A model generated the notes under the pieces. That model did not search any database and was not told the origin of the DNA. It was given only the letters and a program-made list of their open reading frames with translations. A DNA stretch of 39,954 nt from assembly GCA_938015805.1 (NCBI GenBank), contig CALLXF010000106.1, forward strand, positions 1 to 39,954. Direction: 5' to 3'. This DNA is from an uncultured Saprospiraceae bacterium (GTDB taxonomy: Bacteria > Bacteroidota > Bacteroidia > Chitinophagales > Saprospiraceae). Within the stretch, counting starts at the first letter, position 1. The number at the start of each line of letters is the position of its first letter. The position numbers were made by a program, and so were the translations under genes. Positions 1-8,541 of the stretch are shown in pieces.

Positions 1-1
1 T

Positions 2-250
2 GCAAATCTCGCGAACCAAAAAGGATTTATCGCAGTCTATCACATGGGCATGTATGCTACTCCTGCAATAGCAGAATGGTTTAAAAAAGAATATGCAGCA
101 CGATGTAAGTACAAAATCGACATGGGAAAAAGCTGTGTCAGGCTAAAAAAATTAGACGACATTCCTTACGATCTCATCGGAGAATTATTCCAAAAAATGT
201 CCATGCAAGAATGGATCGACCTGTATGAAAAAAATATTAAGAAAGGGTAA
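2..250 (+). CDS. DUF1801 domain protein, 3' part (cut by window edge)
   Basis: The reading frame is open from base 2 and stops at 248-250, so only the last 82 residues are present and the true start lies outside the window. The aromatic-rich stretch NQKGFIAVYHMGMYATP and the following KYKIDMGKSCVRLKK, with a C-terminal WIDLYEK, resemble DUF1801 (YdhG-like) proteins, small cytosolic proteins of unknown biochemical role. The pattern 'K-I-D-M-G-K-S-C-V-R-L-K' is the typical end of that fold. The internal ATG at 44 is not a credible start because the fold continues upstream. Family call is from motif memory only. Confidence 0.7.
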   Translation, partial: ANLANQKGFIAVYHMGMYATPAIAEWFKKEYAARCKYKIDMGKSCVRLKKLDDIPYDLIGELFQKMSMQEWIDLYEKNIKKG

Positions 251-814
251 GACCAAATTAATTTGTTGAATGTAACGGTATGGTGGGCTAAAAAAAATTG
301 GCTCTATGTTGTTCAGAATGGGTGAGTGATTAAATGCTAGGTATACTCCTAAGTTATGGAAGGATTGACCTTTTTGATTTTAGTGGATAAATTTTTAAAA
401 TCTGTTAAAAACAAAATAGTGTTTGAGCAAAACTAAGAATTGTGAGAATAAGATATGCCAATGGGATAGTATAATTAACAATGGGAAAATCAGCTGTTAT
501 TGCGAGTTTATTTTGTTTAGGATTTTAAGGATTTAGGGGCGTTAAGAAATCAATACAGTCTTGAATTTTTGTTTCTTTTGCTTCAAGGCAAAAGAAAAAG
601 AGGCATTTGAATATGAACTTAAATGACAATCAGAATGGAATAGATATTTTTTACCCGCTCAAATCGATATAGTGCCATATTGTTAATAAGTACAAATAAG
701 GCATAAGGGTGTAGATTTTTGAGGCACCAAGTTTATAAATTATAATAGGGTCTATTTATTGTCCATCCAATCTTGCGATTAATTCCGTTTCTTTGCAACT
801 ATAATTTTATCTAG
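251..814. other. 564-bp gene-free region
   Basis: No credible coding frame was found. Bases 298-676 are copy A of a dispersed 379-bp element described separately. The remaining right-hand 138 bases are AT-rich and must hold the promoter of the downstream helicase gene. The closest -7-like box is TTTCTTTG at 788-795, seven of eight matches to TAnnTTTG, with no well-spaced -33 TTG. Confidence 0.6.
298..676 (+). repeat. MITE-like 379-bp dispersed element, copy A
   Basis: This stretch is repeated in reverse complement at 29561-29939 with the same length and, by hand count, about 23 differences (about 94% identity). Its ends form imperfect terminal inverted repeats: 300-323 matches the reverse complement of 653-676 at about 16 of 24 positions, beginning GGCTCTATGT on one side and GGCACTATAT on the other. 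Inside it a hairpin of 10 bp (TTTCTTTTGC, loop TTCAAG, GCAAAAGAAA) lies near 571-596. No open frame of useful length runs through it. Flanks are AT-rich and show no clear target-site duplication. A non-autonomous mobile element is the best guess; a conserved structured RNA is the alternative. Confidence 0.8.
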
Positions 815-2146
815 ATGAGCTTTACAGATTTAAATTTAGGGAAGTCTTTACAGAATGCTCTTAACGACATGGAGCTGATTAGCCCTACAGCTATCCAGTA
901 TAAATCCTTTGCTCCCATCATGTCGGGAAAAGATATCGTAGGTATCGCTCAGACAGGTACTGGTAAAACATTTGCTTATTTACTACCTGCATTGCGATTA
1001 TGGAAATTTACTAAGAGCCCTTTTCCTCAGATTTTGATTATTGTTCCGACGAGAGAACTAGTTGTTCAGGTTTTAGAAGAAGTAGAGAAGCTTGCCGAGT
1101 ATATTAACCTAGAGGCGGCAGGTGTCTATGGAGGAACTAACATGCGTACCCAGAAAGCAGAAATAAGTTTGGGAGTAGATGTAGTGATAGGAACACCAGG
1201 AAGACTAGTGGATCTAATGAAAGATGGTGTACTAAAGACTAAAGAGATTAAACGTTTAATTATAGACGAGGTGGATGAAATGCTGAATCTCGGATTCCGC
1301 ACACAACTAAAAGACATCATAGATTTTTTACCTAGTAAAAGACAAAATCTAATGTTCTCTGCCACGATAACGGATGAGGTGGAATTAGTAATAGAGCAGT
1401 TTACTGACTATTACGAAAAAATAGAAGCAGCCCCGTCTGGTGCACCATTAGAAAATATAGACCAGTTCTATTATGACATGCCTAATTTTAATAGTAAGGT
1501 TAATCTGCTGAGTCATCTTCTGGATTCCTCTGATACGATGACTAAAGTTCTTGTATTTGTATCGACTAAAAAATATGCTAACGCCTTGTACGAGCGTATG
1601 GAAGACCAGTATGCGGAATCTGTAGGTGTTATTCATTCTAGTAAATCTCAAAATAATAGATTTGATACAGTCCGTAAATTCCAGAGCGGGACTTATCGTT
1701 TTCTTATTACTACAGATATAATTGCTAGAGGATTAGATGTTTTTGGGGTGACGCATGTTATTAATTTTGATCTGCCTGATATTGCAGAAAAATACATCCA
1801 TCGTATCGGTCGTACGGGAAGAGCTGAAGAGAAAGGAATTGCTATATCTTTCATTTCTAATGATAATAGCGTCTATAAAGATAACATAGAAGCTCTGATG
1901 AATCAGTCCATAACAAAGTTAGAAAAGCCAGAGGAGGTAGAAATCACTGAGGATCTGATCCAATTAGAAATTCCTGTAGAACATGTCCCTTTTAATAATC
2001 ATAAGGCCAAGGAATTTAAACCATCAGGAGATGCGTTCCACGAGAAGCTGGATAAGAATAAGAAAGTAAATCACAAGGTGAGATACGAGGATAAAATGCG
2101 ACTAAAATATGGTAAGCCTATAAAAAGAGGTGCAAAGAAAAAGTAG
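815..2146 (+). CDS. DEAD-box family ATP-dependent RNA helicase
   Basis: The 443-residue protein has the full helicase set in order: the F-x(24)-Q Q-motif region near residues 3-28, motif I AQTGTGKT (45-52), PTREL (78-82), GTPGR (126-130), motif II DEVD (151-154), SAT (182-184), ARGLD (304-308) and HRIGRTGR (329-336). A lysine-rich basic tail of about 60 residues follows the second RecA domain and probably binds RNA. It should unwind short RNA duplexes in ribosome assembly or mRNA turnover. Motif II reads DEVD instead of DEAD, a tolerated variation. It converges on the minus-strand CvfB-like gene with only 14 bases between stops. Paralogues are numerous in Bacteroidota, so no specific symbol is given. 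Confidence 0.95.
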   Translation: MSFTDLNLGKSLQNALNDMELISPTAIQYKSFAPIMSGKDIVGIAQTGTGKTFAYLLPALRLWKFTKSPFPQILIIVPTRELVVQVLEEVEKLAEYINLEAAGVYGGTNMRTQKAEISLGVDVVIGTPGRLVDLMKDGVLKTKEIKRLIIDEVDEMLNLGFRTQLKDIIDFLPSKRQNLMFSATITDEVELVIEQFTDYYEKIEAAPSGAPLENIDQFYYDMPNFNSKVNLLSHLLDSSDTMTKVLVFVSTKKYANALYERMEDQYAESVGVIHSSKSQNNRFDTVRKFQSGTYRFLITTDIIARGLDVFGVTHVINFDLPDIAEKYIHRIGRTGRAEEKGIAISFISNDNSVYKDNIEALMNQSITKLEKPEEVEITEDLIQLEIPVEHVPFNNHKAKEFKPSGDAFHEKLDKNKKVNHKVRYEDKMRLKYGKPIKRGAKKK

Positions 2147-2160
2147 GGAAGTTGTATTAC

Positions 2161-2994
2161 TTAAACTTTATAGAAACCATCATCTTTTAAAGTGATTAGT
2201 TTTTGACGATATAGGCTGCCCAAAGCTTTTTTAAATAGTTTTTTACTCATTTTAAATTTTGCTCTTATAGCTTCAGGATCTGATTTATCTGTAAAAGGTA
2301 GGTGTCCATTATTTTCTTCTAGCAATTCCATTAATATATTTGCGTTTGGTTCTATATTTAAAAACCCAAATGGTTTTAGACTGATATCTATTTTACCATC
2401 TTCACGTAACGGCTTTACGTATCCTTTTAATGCTTCTCCCGTTTTTATTTCTTTGGAGACTTCGTTTAAATATATTAATCCTTCAAATTCCTGGTTGATT
2501 ATCACCTTATAACCTAATTCGCTTTTGCCGTAGACTAATACGTGTACCTCTTGACCCTTATAGATGGTTCCGTCTGCTTCTGCCTTGAGGTATTTTTTGA
2601 TCTTAGTAGTACCTACTAGTCTATCCGATAGATCATCACGATACATGTGTACAACATATTTTTTACCTTCTTCTAGAGGTTCGTTTTGGTTACGGAAAGG
2701 AATAAATAGTTCTTTTGTTGTTCCCCAGTCACAAAAAGCTCCTACTTGATTAACCTGATTAACTTTTAAATAAGCAAATCCTCCTAGTGTTATAAATGGT
2801 GTTTCTGTAGTAGCGACATAGCGATCTTCAGCATCAACATATACGATTACTTTTACCATTTCTCCGAGCCGCCATTCTATTTTACAATAATCTCTCGGAA
2901 GTAATACTTCTTCTCCATCCTCATCTTCTAAGTACATGCCTTGAGGCATATCTCTCGCTATTTTTAAAGTATGGTATTTTCCTATGGTGAGCAT
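2161..2994 (-). CDS. CvfB-like S1 RNA-binding protein
   Basis: This 277-residue protein begins MLTIGKYHTLKIARD and carries repeated S1/OB-type beta-barrel segments (a first in about residues 1-65, a second around 70-130, a third around 145-205), then a C-terminal winged-helix segment (about 225-277) containing RAKFKMSKKLFKKALGSLY. That domain order and length match the CvfB/YitL family, cytosolic RNA-binding regulators. It is the last gene of a four-gene minus-strand operon, starting 3 bases after the lipoprotein stop. The regulatory target cannot be told from sequence. Confidence 0.9.
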   Translation of the reverse strand: MLTIGKYHTLKIARDMPQGMYLEDEDGEEVLLPRDYCKIEWRLGEMVKVIVYVDAEDRYVATTETPFITLGGFAYLKVNQVNQVGAFCDWGTTKELFIPFRNQNEPLEEGKKYVVHMYRDDLSDRLVGTTKIKKYLKAEADGTIYKGQEVHVLVYGKSELGYKVIINQEFEGLIYLNEVSKEIKTGEALKGYVKPLREDGKIDISLKPFGFLNIEPNANILMELLEENNGHLPFTDKSDPEAIRAKFKMSKKLFKKALGSLYRQKLITLKDDGFYKV

Positions 2995-2997
2995 GTT

Positions 2998-3471
2998 TTA
3001 ATTTTTGAGAGCTTTTATTTGCTGGTTAATGGCTTCTTTACTAAAGCGACCATATTGATCGAGCATGGAGTTAAAATTACAATCTTTTCCTTGGAGATAG
3101 CACAACCCGTATGCCTGAGAATCTTCTAAAGGAGAGTTTAAGGCTTCCTGCATCATCGGTTTTAATCTCGGATCGATCTGGTCACACATTAAAAAAGTAA
3201 AACCATCTTTAGTTTTCCAGTTTAGTTCGATGTCCCATAGTGGAAGTAACACATCTATGTGAGCTGGGGTAACGCTATCTCTTAGACTTTCTATAGCAGG
3301 TACATTGTATTCGTTCATGGCTCTTACCATTCTCCTTATTGATTTTTCTAAATCATCATCAGATAAAGCATTGCTCTCAATAATTTGATTTTGCGTTGAT
3401 GTTGGTGTCTTACTTTCTTTACATGAGAGTAAAAAGATCATTAATCCCAACATGAAAATATTTTTTATCAT
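2998..3471 (-). CDS. small lipoprotein of unknown function
   Basis: The 157-residue product starts with a short basic N-terminus, a hydrophobic stretch and a lipobox ending LLSC near residue 17, so it should be exported and lipid-anchored. The mature part is not one I recognise. It has three further cysteines (one in FLMCDQ, two in YGLCYLQGKDC), which could form a disulfide or bind metal outside the cell. It sits 11 bases after the helix-hairpin-helix/beta-barrel gene and 3 bases before cvfB, indicating co-transcription. Confidence 0.75.
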   Translation of the reverse strand: MIKNIFMLGLMIFLLSCKESKTPTSTQNQIIESNALSDDDLEKSIRRMVRAMNEYNVPAIESLRDSVTPAHIDVLLPLWDIELNWKTKDGFTFLMCDQIDPRLKPMMQEALNSPLEDSQAYGLCYLQGKDCNFNSMLDQYGRFSKEAINQQIKALKN

Positions 3472-3482
3472 GAGTTTGGAAA

Positions 3483-5564
3483 TTAAAATTTAAATCTAAT
3501 TTGAGCCTTTAATTCTGTACGGTCAGGACCGATACTTTGTTCTAGACCGCTACCATGAGTCAGTGTTCTGACCGGTATACCATCAGAGTCACGTTTTAAG
3601 TCCAGGTGCGTACGTGCATACCTAAATTCGCAAGTGATATTATATGTTAAGTCATACCTGACGTTTAAGTAATAACGATTTCCTCTTCCACTAAACTGTG
3701 GGATATAGAATTCATATATCAGGTCATTCTCGTAAGCATATATTCTCGAATCAAAATCATAAGTGTCAAATATGGAATAACGAGCCGTAAAAGATATGTT
3801 AGAAGCAATCGGTTTGTAAAGTATATCTTGGAATAGAAGATAGCCCTTGGATACTTTTCCTATTTCTGTATGATGAGAAAACTCAATTCGATTTCTCAGT
3901 GATAAACTTTTGGAAATTTTATAATCAAAGTGAAATCGTAATCGATGCAATTGTATGTAAGCTAACCGATCAATGCTGGAATCTATAGGTGCGTTTTCTT
4001 CTTTTTCCTCATATTTATATTGCACATAAAAATTTGATTTTCGTTTACGGAAGTAATTTACATTTATTAAAAATTCCTTTCCTGCACTTGGGGCATCTTG
4101 TCTAAATCGAAGCCACGGATGTTTCCATAAGTCAAAATAAGTATTTATGGTCCAGTTTTTAATGGGTCTCAAGATAAGTCCAGTATAAAAACCAGTTTCA
4201 TTAGAAACACCTACAGTTTCTGCAAAAGCATTACCATTTAAAACTTGGTAATCCTTGTCAAAACTTCTAAACTGAAATGCTAAATCAACTTTTTTGTCCA
4301 TTCCGATGAGCATTCCATGAAGGTGTGCCATCGCTCCGTTTTGACCAACGGCAGTCTCTCCAAAAAGATGTACGTTTTGATATCGAAAGGAATAATCTAC
4401 ACTTCCATTATAGATTTGGTCTCCTTTAAAACGAAATAAATTGTATAGGGCATCAGTACGTTCTAGAGGTCTATTTAACTTTTCGTAAAGACCATTAAAT
4501 CCTAGTTTGAGATTTGATTTATTATAGGTTAGGCTTCCGCCAATGGATGACTGAGTTAAGGTACCTTTCTTTTCTATCTCACTAGGAGTCCGATGAAAAC
4601 CATCAATTTTAAAAGACGAAAATGTTTCTAAGCCCACATCTAAGTCCGTAGTGTCGGAAAATATTCCTGCATCTACTTTTTTGCGAGAAGCAAATAATGT
4701 CAATTTGACCTGGTCTGTAATTCCTAGCGTGGTAGCAAGTCCTCTATAATAATTTATTTCGTTTATAGAATTATAGCTCTTTAGCTGACGGCCTCCTTTC
4801 TTAATGTCCATTACATAGGCACTTTTATTACTTCCAAATCCATTATGTAATATTAATCCCTGTCCCATACTGGCCGTATAATCTCCGATAATAAAATCTT
4901 TGATAAGTTGGCTGTATTCTTTTATGTGGATATGTCCCGAGTAGAAATCAAATCCTTGCTTATTACTACCTCTAAACATACTCTCACCTGCATCTTTCTC
5001 AGCAAGAAAACCGATCCTAAATCTGTTTTCATGATAGAACTTATATCTTAGGTATAGCTTATTGGGATCCCCTTCATATCCGTTTTCTCTATTTGATTCA
5101 TATCCTTTTTGATCTTCTAGTATTCGTCGCCATTTTACATAAAGTTCTGATTTGCTATTTTGTATCATCTCAGAGATAGGCATGTTGTAATCATATAAGC
5201 CACCTCCTACAGTCACAAAAGGTTCCAGGACTTTTATACTCTTTACATCAAACGAAGGAATAGATTGTAATTCATGAACGCTGATCAAGTCGCCTAGCTC
5301 TTGCTTATGTTTTAGTAACGCCGTAATCTGGATGTCATTAAATAAGTTAGACTCTTTGAGTGCTATTGCATCGGCTGCATTTAGATCTAGAGGTTTTTTT
5401 AAGAAGACTTCTAGATCCTCGAATAAGGTGTTAAAGTCTAACTCTCCATCGGACTCTACATTTTCGATAAAACTTTCGATTAGGTTTTCATTTTGTTGTA
5501 TAGGATCTATCTGGGCACTGAGTACCATGGAAATACAACAAAACAAAATAACTAGATACTTCAC
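3483..5564 (-). CDS. helix-hairpin-helix domain plus outer-membrane beta-barrel-like protein
   Basis: The 693-residue protein has a signal peptide (about residues 1-17, ending VLSAQ). A segment at about 50-115 follows, with LDLNAADAIALKES and LGDLISVHELQSIPSF, two tandem helix-hairpin-helix motifs like those of ComEA. The remaining 570 residues are rich in alternating aromatic strands and end in ...QIRFKF, with a terminal Phe as in outer-membrane barrels. Bacteroidota carry this architecture widely, annotated only as helix-hairpin-helix protein. HhH units in ComEA bind DNA, so a role in DNA handling at the outer membrane is possible but is inference. It lies 2 bases after the upstream helical-repeat gene in the same operon. 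Confidence 0.85.
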   Translation of the reverse strand: MKYLVILFCCISMVLSAQIDPIQQNENLIESFIENVESDGELDFNTLFEDLEVFLKKPLDLNAADAIALKESNLFNDIQITALLKHKQELGDLISVHELQSIPSFDVKSIKVLEPFVTVGGGLYDYNMPISEMIQNSKSELYVKWRRILEDQKGYESNRENGYEGDPNKLYLRYKFYHENRFRIGFLAEKDAGESMFRGSNKQGFDFYSGHIHIKEYSQLIKDFIIGDYTASMGQGLILHNGFGSNKSAYVMDIKKGGRQLKSYNSINEINYYRGLATTLGITDQVKLTLFASRKKVDAGIFSDTTDLDVGLETFSSFKIDGFHRTPSEIEKKGTLTQSSIGGSLTYNKSNLKLGFNGLYEKLNRPLERTDALYNLFRFKGDQIYNGSVDYSFRYQNVHLFGETAVGQNGAMAHLHGMLIGMDKKVDLAFQFRSFDKDYQVLNGNAFAETVGVSNETGFYTGLILRPIKNWTINTYFDLWKHPWLRFRQDAPSAGKEFLINVNYFRKRKSNFYVQYKYEEKEENAPIDSSIDRLAYIQLHRLRFHFDYKISKSLSLRNRIEFSHHTEIGKVSKGYLLFQDILYKPIASNISFTARYSIFDTYDFDSRIYAYENDLIYEFYIPQFSGRGNRYYLNVRYDLTYNITCEFRYARTHLDLKRDSDGIPVRTLTHGSGLEQSIGPDRTELKAQIRFKF

Positions 5565-5566
5565 GT

Positions 5567-7120
5567 TTAACGCCGATAGTTTTTAAAATGCTCTTTTCTG
5601 ATTTCAGAAATGGAACGATCTTCAATTTTGGATTTAATCCATGCTGTGAAGTTAAAATAAAAGAATGCACGCTGGGTAAATTTATTACCTCGAAGTATTA
5701 TTAATTTGTCATAAAGGATAATGAGTTCTTTTTTAGGTAATTCTTTTTTAATCAGTAGACGTTTTTTGATATATTCAAAAATCATGGCTATTACAGGAGT
5801 CGTCTCATCTTTATTTTTAAAATATCGCTGGGTTGATGATATAAGATTATTGACAAGGATATATTCTTGTAATTCTAAATGGCATATGAGAATAAAAAGT
5901 TTTGTATAACATTCCACATCAACGCGTAGGTAATTCTTTTTTAGATTATGAATTTTATTAAGCTGATCCAGAGCATTGTTATATTCGCTTAAAGCGAAAT
6001 AAAGCCATGCTAATTTATAAGAGAACATGATTTTACGATGATGATCTATAATCTTATCAAATCGTAATAGTTCTTTTTCCATTTCAGGAATACGTTCTTT
6101 AGCTGCTGTAAAAGTACCTTCTAAAAAGTGTTTGTTCAGCATTGCATTATATCCGTATATAAAGTAGATGAGTTCAGATGTCCGATTAAATGAGGATTTA
6201 CGCTCCTTATAAAATTGCTCCAGTATTTCGAAGTAGTTTTCAAATTGACGATAGTATCGCATGTAAAAACAAGTCAATAGAACGTAATGCAATCCTCTCA
6301 TGTATAGATCTGGATCTTTTTCGATCATGTAAGATTTAGAGCGAAAAAGATTAACCCACTTAAAAGCGTTATGGTAAGCTCTTGTAAAATTCAGACATGT
6401 ATAATGATACCACACAAAAGATTGGAGTAAATAAATGCGTTCAAAAAAGGTAATCTTATACAATTTATAGTTAGGTAAGTTAGAATAGAAATAAGAGCGT
6501 ACAAAGTAGTCGTCCTTCTCGTTTTTTACAAAACCTATTTTGATATAAAGCCCGTGAATTTTTAGGTTAAGGTTGAGTAGTTCGCTAGAAGAGTTGATCA
6601 CTTTATTGACTCGTCTTGAGGCTTTGATGAGCTGTTCGATTTTATTTTCTACTTTTCTAGATCTGGTGATATGCCTAGACTCTATTTGTTTTTCATGCTC
6701 ATAAATTTCCATTAGTAGAAACTCTTGATTGGCTTTTTGAGCTACTGTTTTTGCTCTATCGAGTATTTTAAGAGCTTGTAGATATAAGCCTTTGGCGTAT
6801 AAGATGCTGGCACTGTCTATTAATTCTCGGATATGAACATCGATGTCTTTTTGACTATGTATTAGCCTGAGGCTTTTTAATATTTGACTGTATAAATGTC
6901 GTTTCGCATTGGTAAGATTCTGCTTATTGGCGAAAGCCGATCTCTTAAAAATCTTTTCCTCATCATAATTATTTACTTTATCTATAACATCAAATAATGA
7001 CACAAATGACTTCTGGTCATTTTTACTAGATCTTCCAGCAAAGAGCTTAAAATTACGTTTCTCAGCTTTAGTAAGACTTTTTATCAGCTGAAAAAGATGA
7101 TCAGAATGGGCCGTGGGCAT
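5567..7120 (-). CDS. large helical-repeat cytosolic protein, unknown function
   Basis: The 517-residue product is rich in Lys, Leu and Tyr and nearly all alpha-helical. Degenerate repeats resemble TPR units, for example around residues 100-135 (ASILYAKGLYLQALKILDRA) and 370-395. There is no signal peptide or membrane segment. The N-terminal stretch HLFQLIKSLTKAEKRNFKLF looks like a conserved start found in Bacteroidota proteins of unknown function. It is the first gene of the four-gene operon and ends 2 bases before the next start. I cannot assign a function; a scaffold role is a guess. Confidence 0.75.
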   Translation of the reverse strand: MPTAHSDHLFQLIKSLTKAEKRNFKLFAGRSSKNDQKSFVSLFDVIDKVNNYDEEKIFKRSAFANKQNLTNAKRHLYSQILKSLRLIHSQKDIDVHIRELIDSASILYAKGLYLQALKILDRAKTVAQKANQEFLLMEIYEHEKQIESRHITRSRKVENKIEQLIKASRRVNKVINSSSELLNLNLKIHGLYIKIGFVKNEKDDYFVRSYFYSNLPNYKLYKITFFERIYLLQSFVWYHYTCLNFTRAYHNAFKWVNLFRSKSYMIEKDPDLYMRGLHYVLLTCFYMRYYRQFENYFEILEQFYKERKSSFNRTSELIYFIYGYNAMLNKHFLEGTFTAAKERIPEMEKELLRFDKIIDHHRKIMFSYKLAWLYFALSEYNNALDQLNKIHNLKKNYLRVDVECYTKLFILICHLELQEYILVNNLISSTQRYFKNKDETTPVIAMIFEYIKKRLLIKKELPKKELIILYDKLIILRGNKFTQRAFFYFNFTAWIKSKIEDRSISEIRKEHFKNYRR

Positions 7121-7174
7121 AAATGTATTTATGATGCTAATATACTGATAATAAGTAAAATAGATAAATAAAAG

Positions 7175-7241
7175 TACATTTGGTAATCACAGTTACGTGA
7201 TATAAAAAATATTAATCTATCTCAATGCTAACGTACATTTG
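7175..7241 (+). promoter_or_regulatory. Two TACATTTG -7 boxes upstream of glutamine synthetase
   Basis: Perfect matches to the Bacteroidota -7 consensus TAnnTTTG occur at 7175-7182 and 7234-7241 on the plus strand. The second would start transcription near 7247, leaving a leader of about 43 bases before the ATG at 7290. Neither has an obvious TTG at the expected -33 distance. Two boxes would allow nitrogen-dependent promoter choice, but that is inference. Confidence 0.5.
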
Positions 7242-7289
7242 CAACTTCTTTTCAATTTAAAATAATTACAGCAATAAATTCTTAGAGTT

Positions 7290-8360
7290 ATGGGTAAGAT
7301 CACCACAAAGAAAGGAACTAAGTACAAATTAGCTTATGTCTGGCTAGACGGAAGTCCAGGTACACAGCAGATGAGAGCAAAGACCAAGGTAATGGACGGT
7401 GCTCAGTTTAAAGGAACATTAGCGTCAACCCCGATGTGGGCCTTTGATGGATCCTCTACTAATCAGGCAGTCGGAAATTCTTCTGATTTACTTTTAAAGC
7501 CATGTAGATTATTTAAAGACCCCACAAGGAAAAACGGAATCCTTGTCATGTGTGAGGTTCTTAATTCGGATGGTACACCTCATAAGACAAATGGTAGATC
7601 ATTTATCGATGATGATGATAACGACTTTTGGTTTGGGTTTGAGCAGGAATATGTGTTTTGGGATATCGAGCATCATTCTCCATTAGGTTTTCCTGCAGCC
7701 GGATATTACCCAGCTCCGCAGGGACCTTATTATTGTTCTGTAGGTGCAGAGTATGCTGTAGGAAGAGAGATCGTAGAAGAACATCTAGATGCATGTATCG
7801 ATGCAGAAATAAATATAGAAGGGACTAATGCAGAAGTCATGAAAGGCCAGTGGGAGTATCAGGTATTTGCAAAAGGGGCAAAAGAAGCAGGTGATCAAGT
7901 CTGGGCAGCTAGATATCTACTAGAAAAAGTATCTGAGAAATATGGTGTAAGAGTAAATCTTAATCCTAAGCCTGTAAAAGGAGACTGGAATGGATCAGGA
8001 ATGCATGCTAATTTCTCTAATTCAGTCCTTCGGAAATCTGGTAAAAAATCTGAATACGATAAAATTTGCAAAAAATTTGGAGATAAACAAAGAATAAAAG
8101 ACGCTATCAGCGTTTATGGAGAAGATAATGATCAGAGACTGACAGGGCTGCACGAGACGCAAGCGATCAATAAGTTTTCTTACGGAATTTCTGATCGAGG
8201 AGCATCTATACGTATTCCTATTGCAACTGTGGAGAATAACTGGAAAGGGTGGTTAGAAGATAGAAGACCAGCCTCTAATGCAGATCCTTATAAGGTAGCA
8301 GCGTGTATTATCGCTACGGTAAAAGATAAGCCGTTTAAATACAAGGCGAGTAAGAAATAG
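7290..8360 (+). CDS. glnII: glutamine synthetase, GSII (eukaryotic-like) type
   Basis: The enzyme condenses glutamate and ammonia with ATP to glutamine in the cytosol. Its 356-residue length is that of the short GSII class rather than the 470-residue GSI or 730-residue GSIII. Visible signatures are the beta-grasp segment with WAFDGSSTNQA (51-61), the metal-ligand EQEYVFWD (118-125), NLNPKPVKGDWNGSGMH around 225-241, and C-terminal RGASIRIP and EDRRPASNADPY. It is a single-gene unit between a promoter region with TAnnTTTG boxes and a strong terminator. GSII has no adenylylation site of the GSI kind, so control is probably transcriptional. Confidence 0.95.
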   Translation: MGKITTKKGTKYKLAYVWLDGSPGTQQMRAKTKVMDGAQFKGTLASTPMWAFDGSSTNQAVGNSSDLLLKPCRLFKDPTRKNGILVMCEVLNSDGTPHKTNGRSFIDDDDNDFWFGFEQEYVFWDIEHHSPLGFPAAGYYPAPQGPYYCSVGAEYAVGREIVEEHLDACIDAEINIEGTNAEVMKGQWEYQVFAKGAKEAGDQVWAARYLLEKVSEKYGVRVNLNPKPVKGDWNGSGMHANFSNSVLRKSGKKSEYDKICKKFGDKQRIKDAISVYGEDNDQRLTGLHETQAINKFSYGISDRGASIRIPIATVENNWKGWLEDRRPASNADPYKVAACIIATVKDKPFKYKASKK

Positions 8361-8383
8361 TACTCTGCAGAATCATAATATAT

Positions 8384-8418
8384 CGGGTTCATACTTTAAT
8401 AAGTGTGGACCCGTTTTT
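8384..8418 (+). terminator. Rho-independent terminator after glutamine synthetase
   Basis: A 13-bp stem (CGGGTTCATACTT with AAGTGTGGACCCG, two G-U pairs) closes a TAAT loop and is followed by five T residues at 8414-8418. It begins 24 bases after the stop codon and shows that glnII is transcribed alone. Confidence 0.9.
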
Positions 8419-8511
8419 ATAGGTATATCTTTAATGGAATAGCTATTCATCAGTTTCTCTAGATATGAACTTGATTAGTCGATAATATTACTCTCGATCA
8501 TCACATTTATC

Positions 8512-8519
8512 TAATTTTG
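8512..8519 (+). promoter_or_regulatory. -7 promoter box TAATTTTG for the DUF5686 gene
   Basis: TAATTTTG is an exact TAnnTTTG match 22 bases ahead of the ATG at 8542, implying a very short leader. No well-spaced TTG was seen at -33, so the assignment rests on one box and its position. Confidence 0.5.
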
Positions 8520-8541
8520 GAAGGCAATAATTATTTAGATC

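Noticed and set aside
1126-1365. 79-codon minus-strand ORF inside the helicase gene
   Set aside because: It is an antisense shadow of a well-conserved DEAD-box domain and has no recognisable features.
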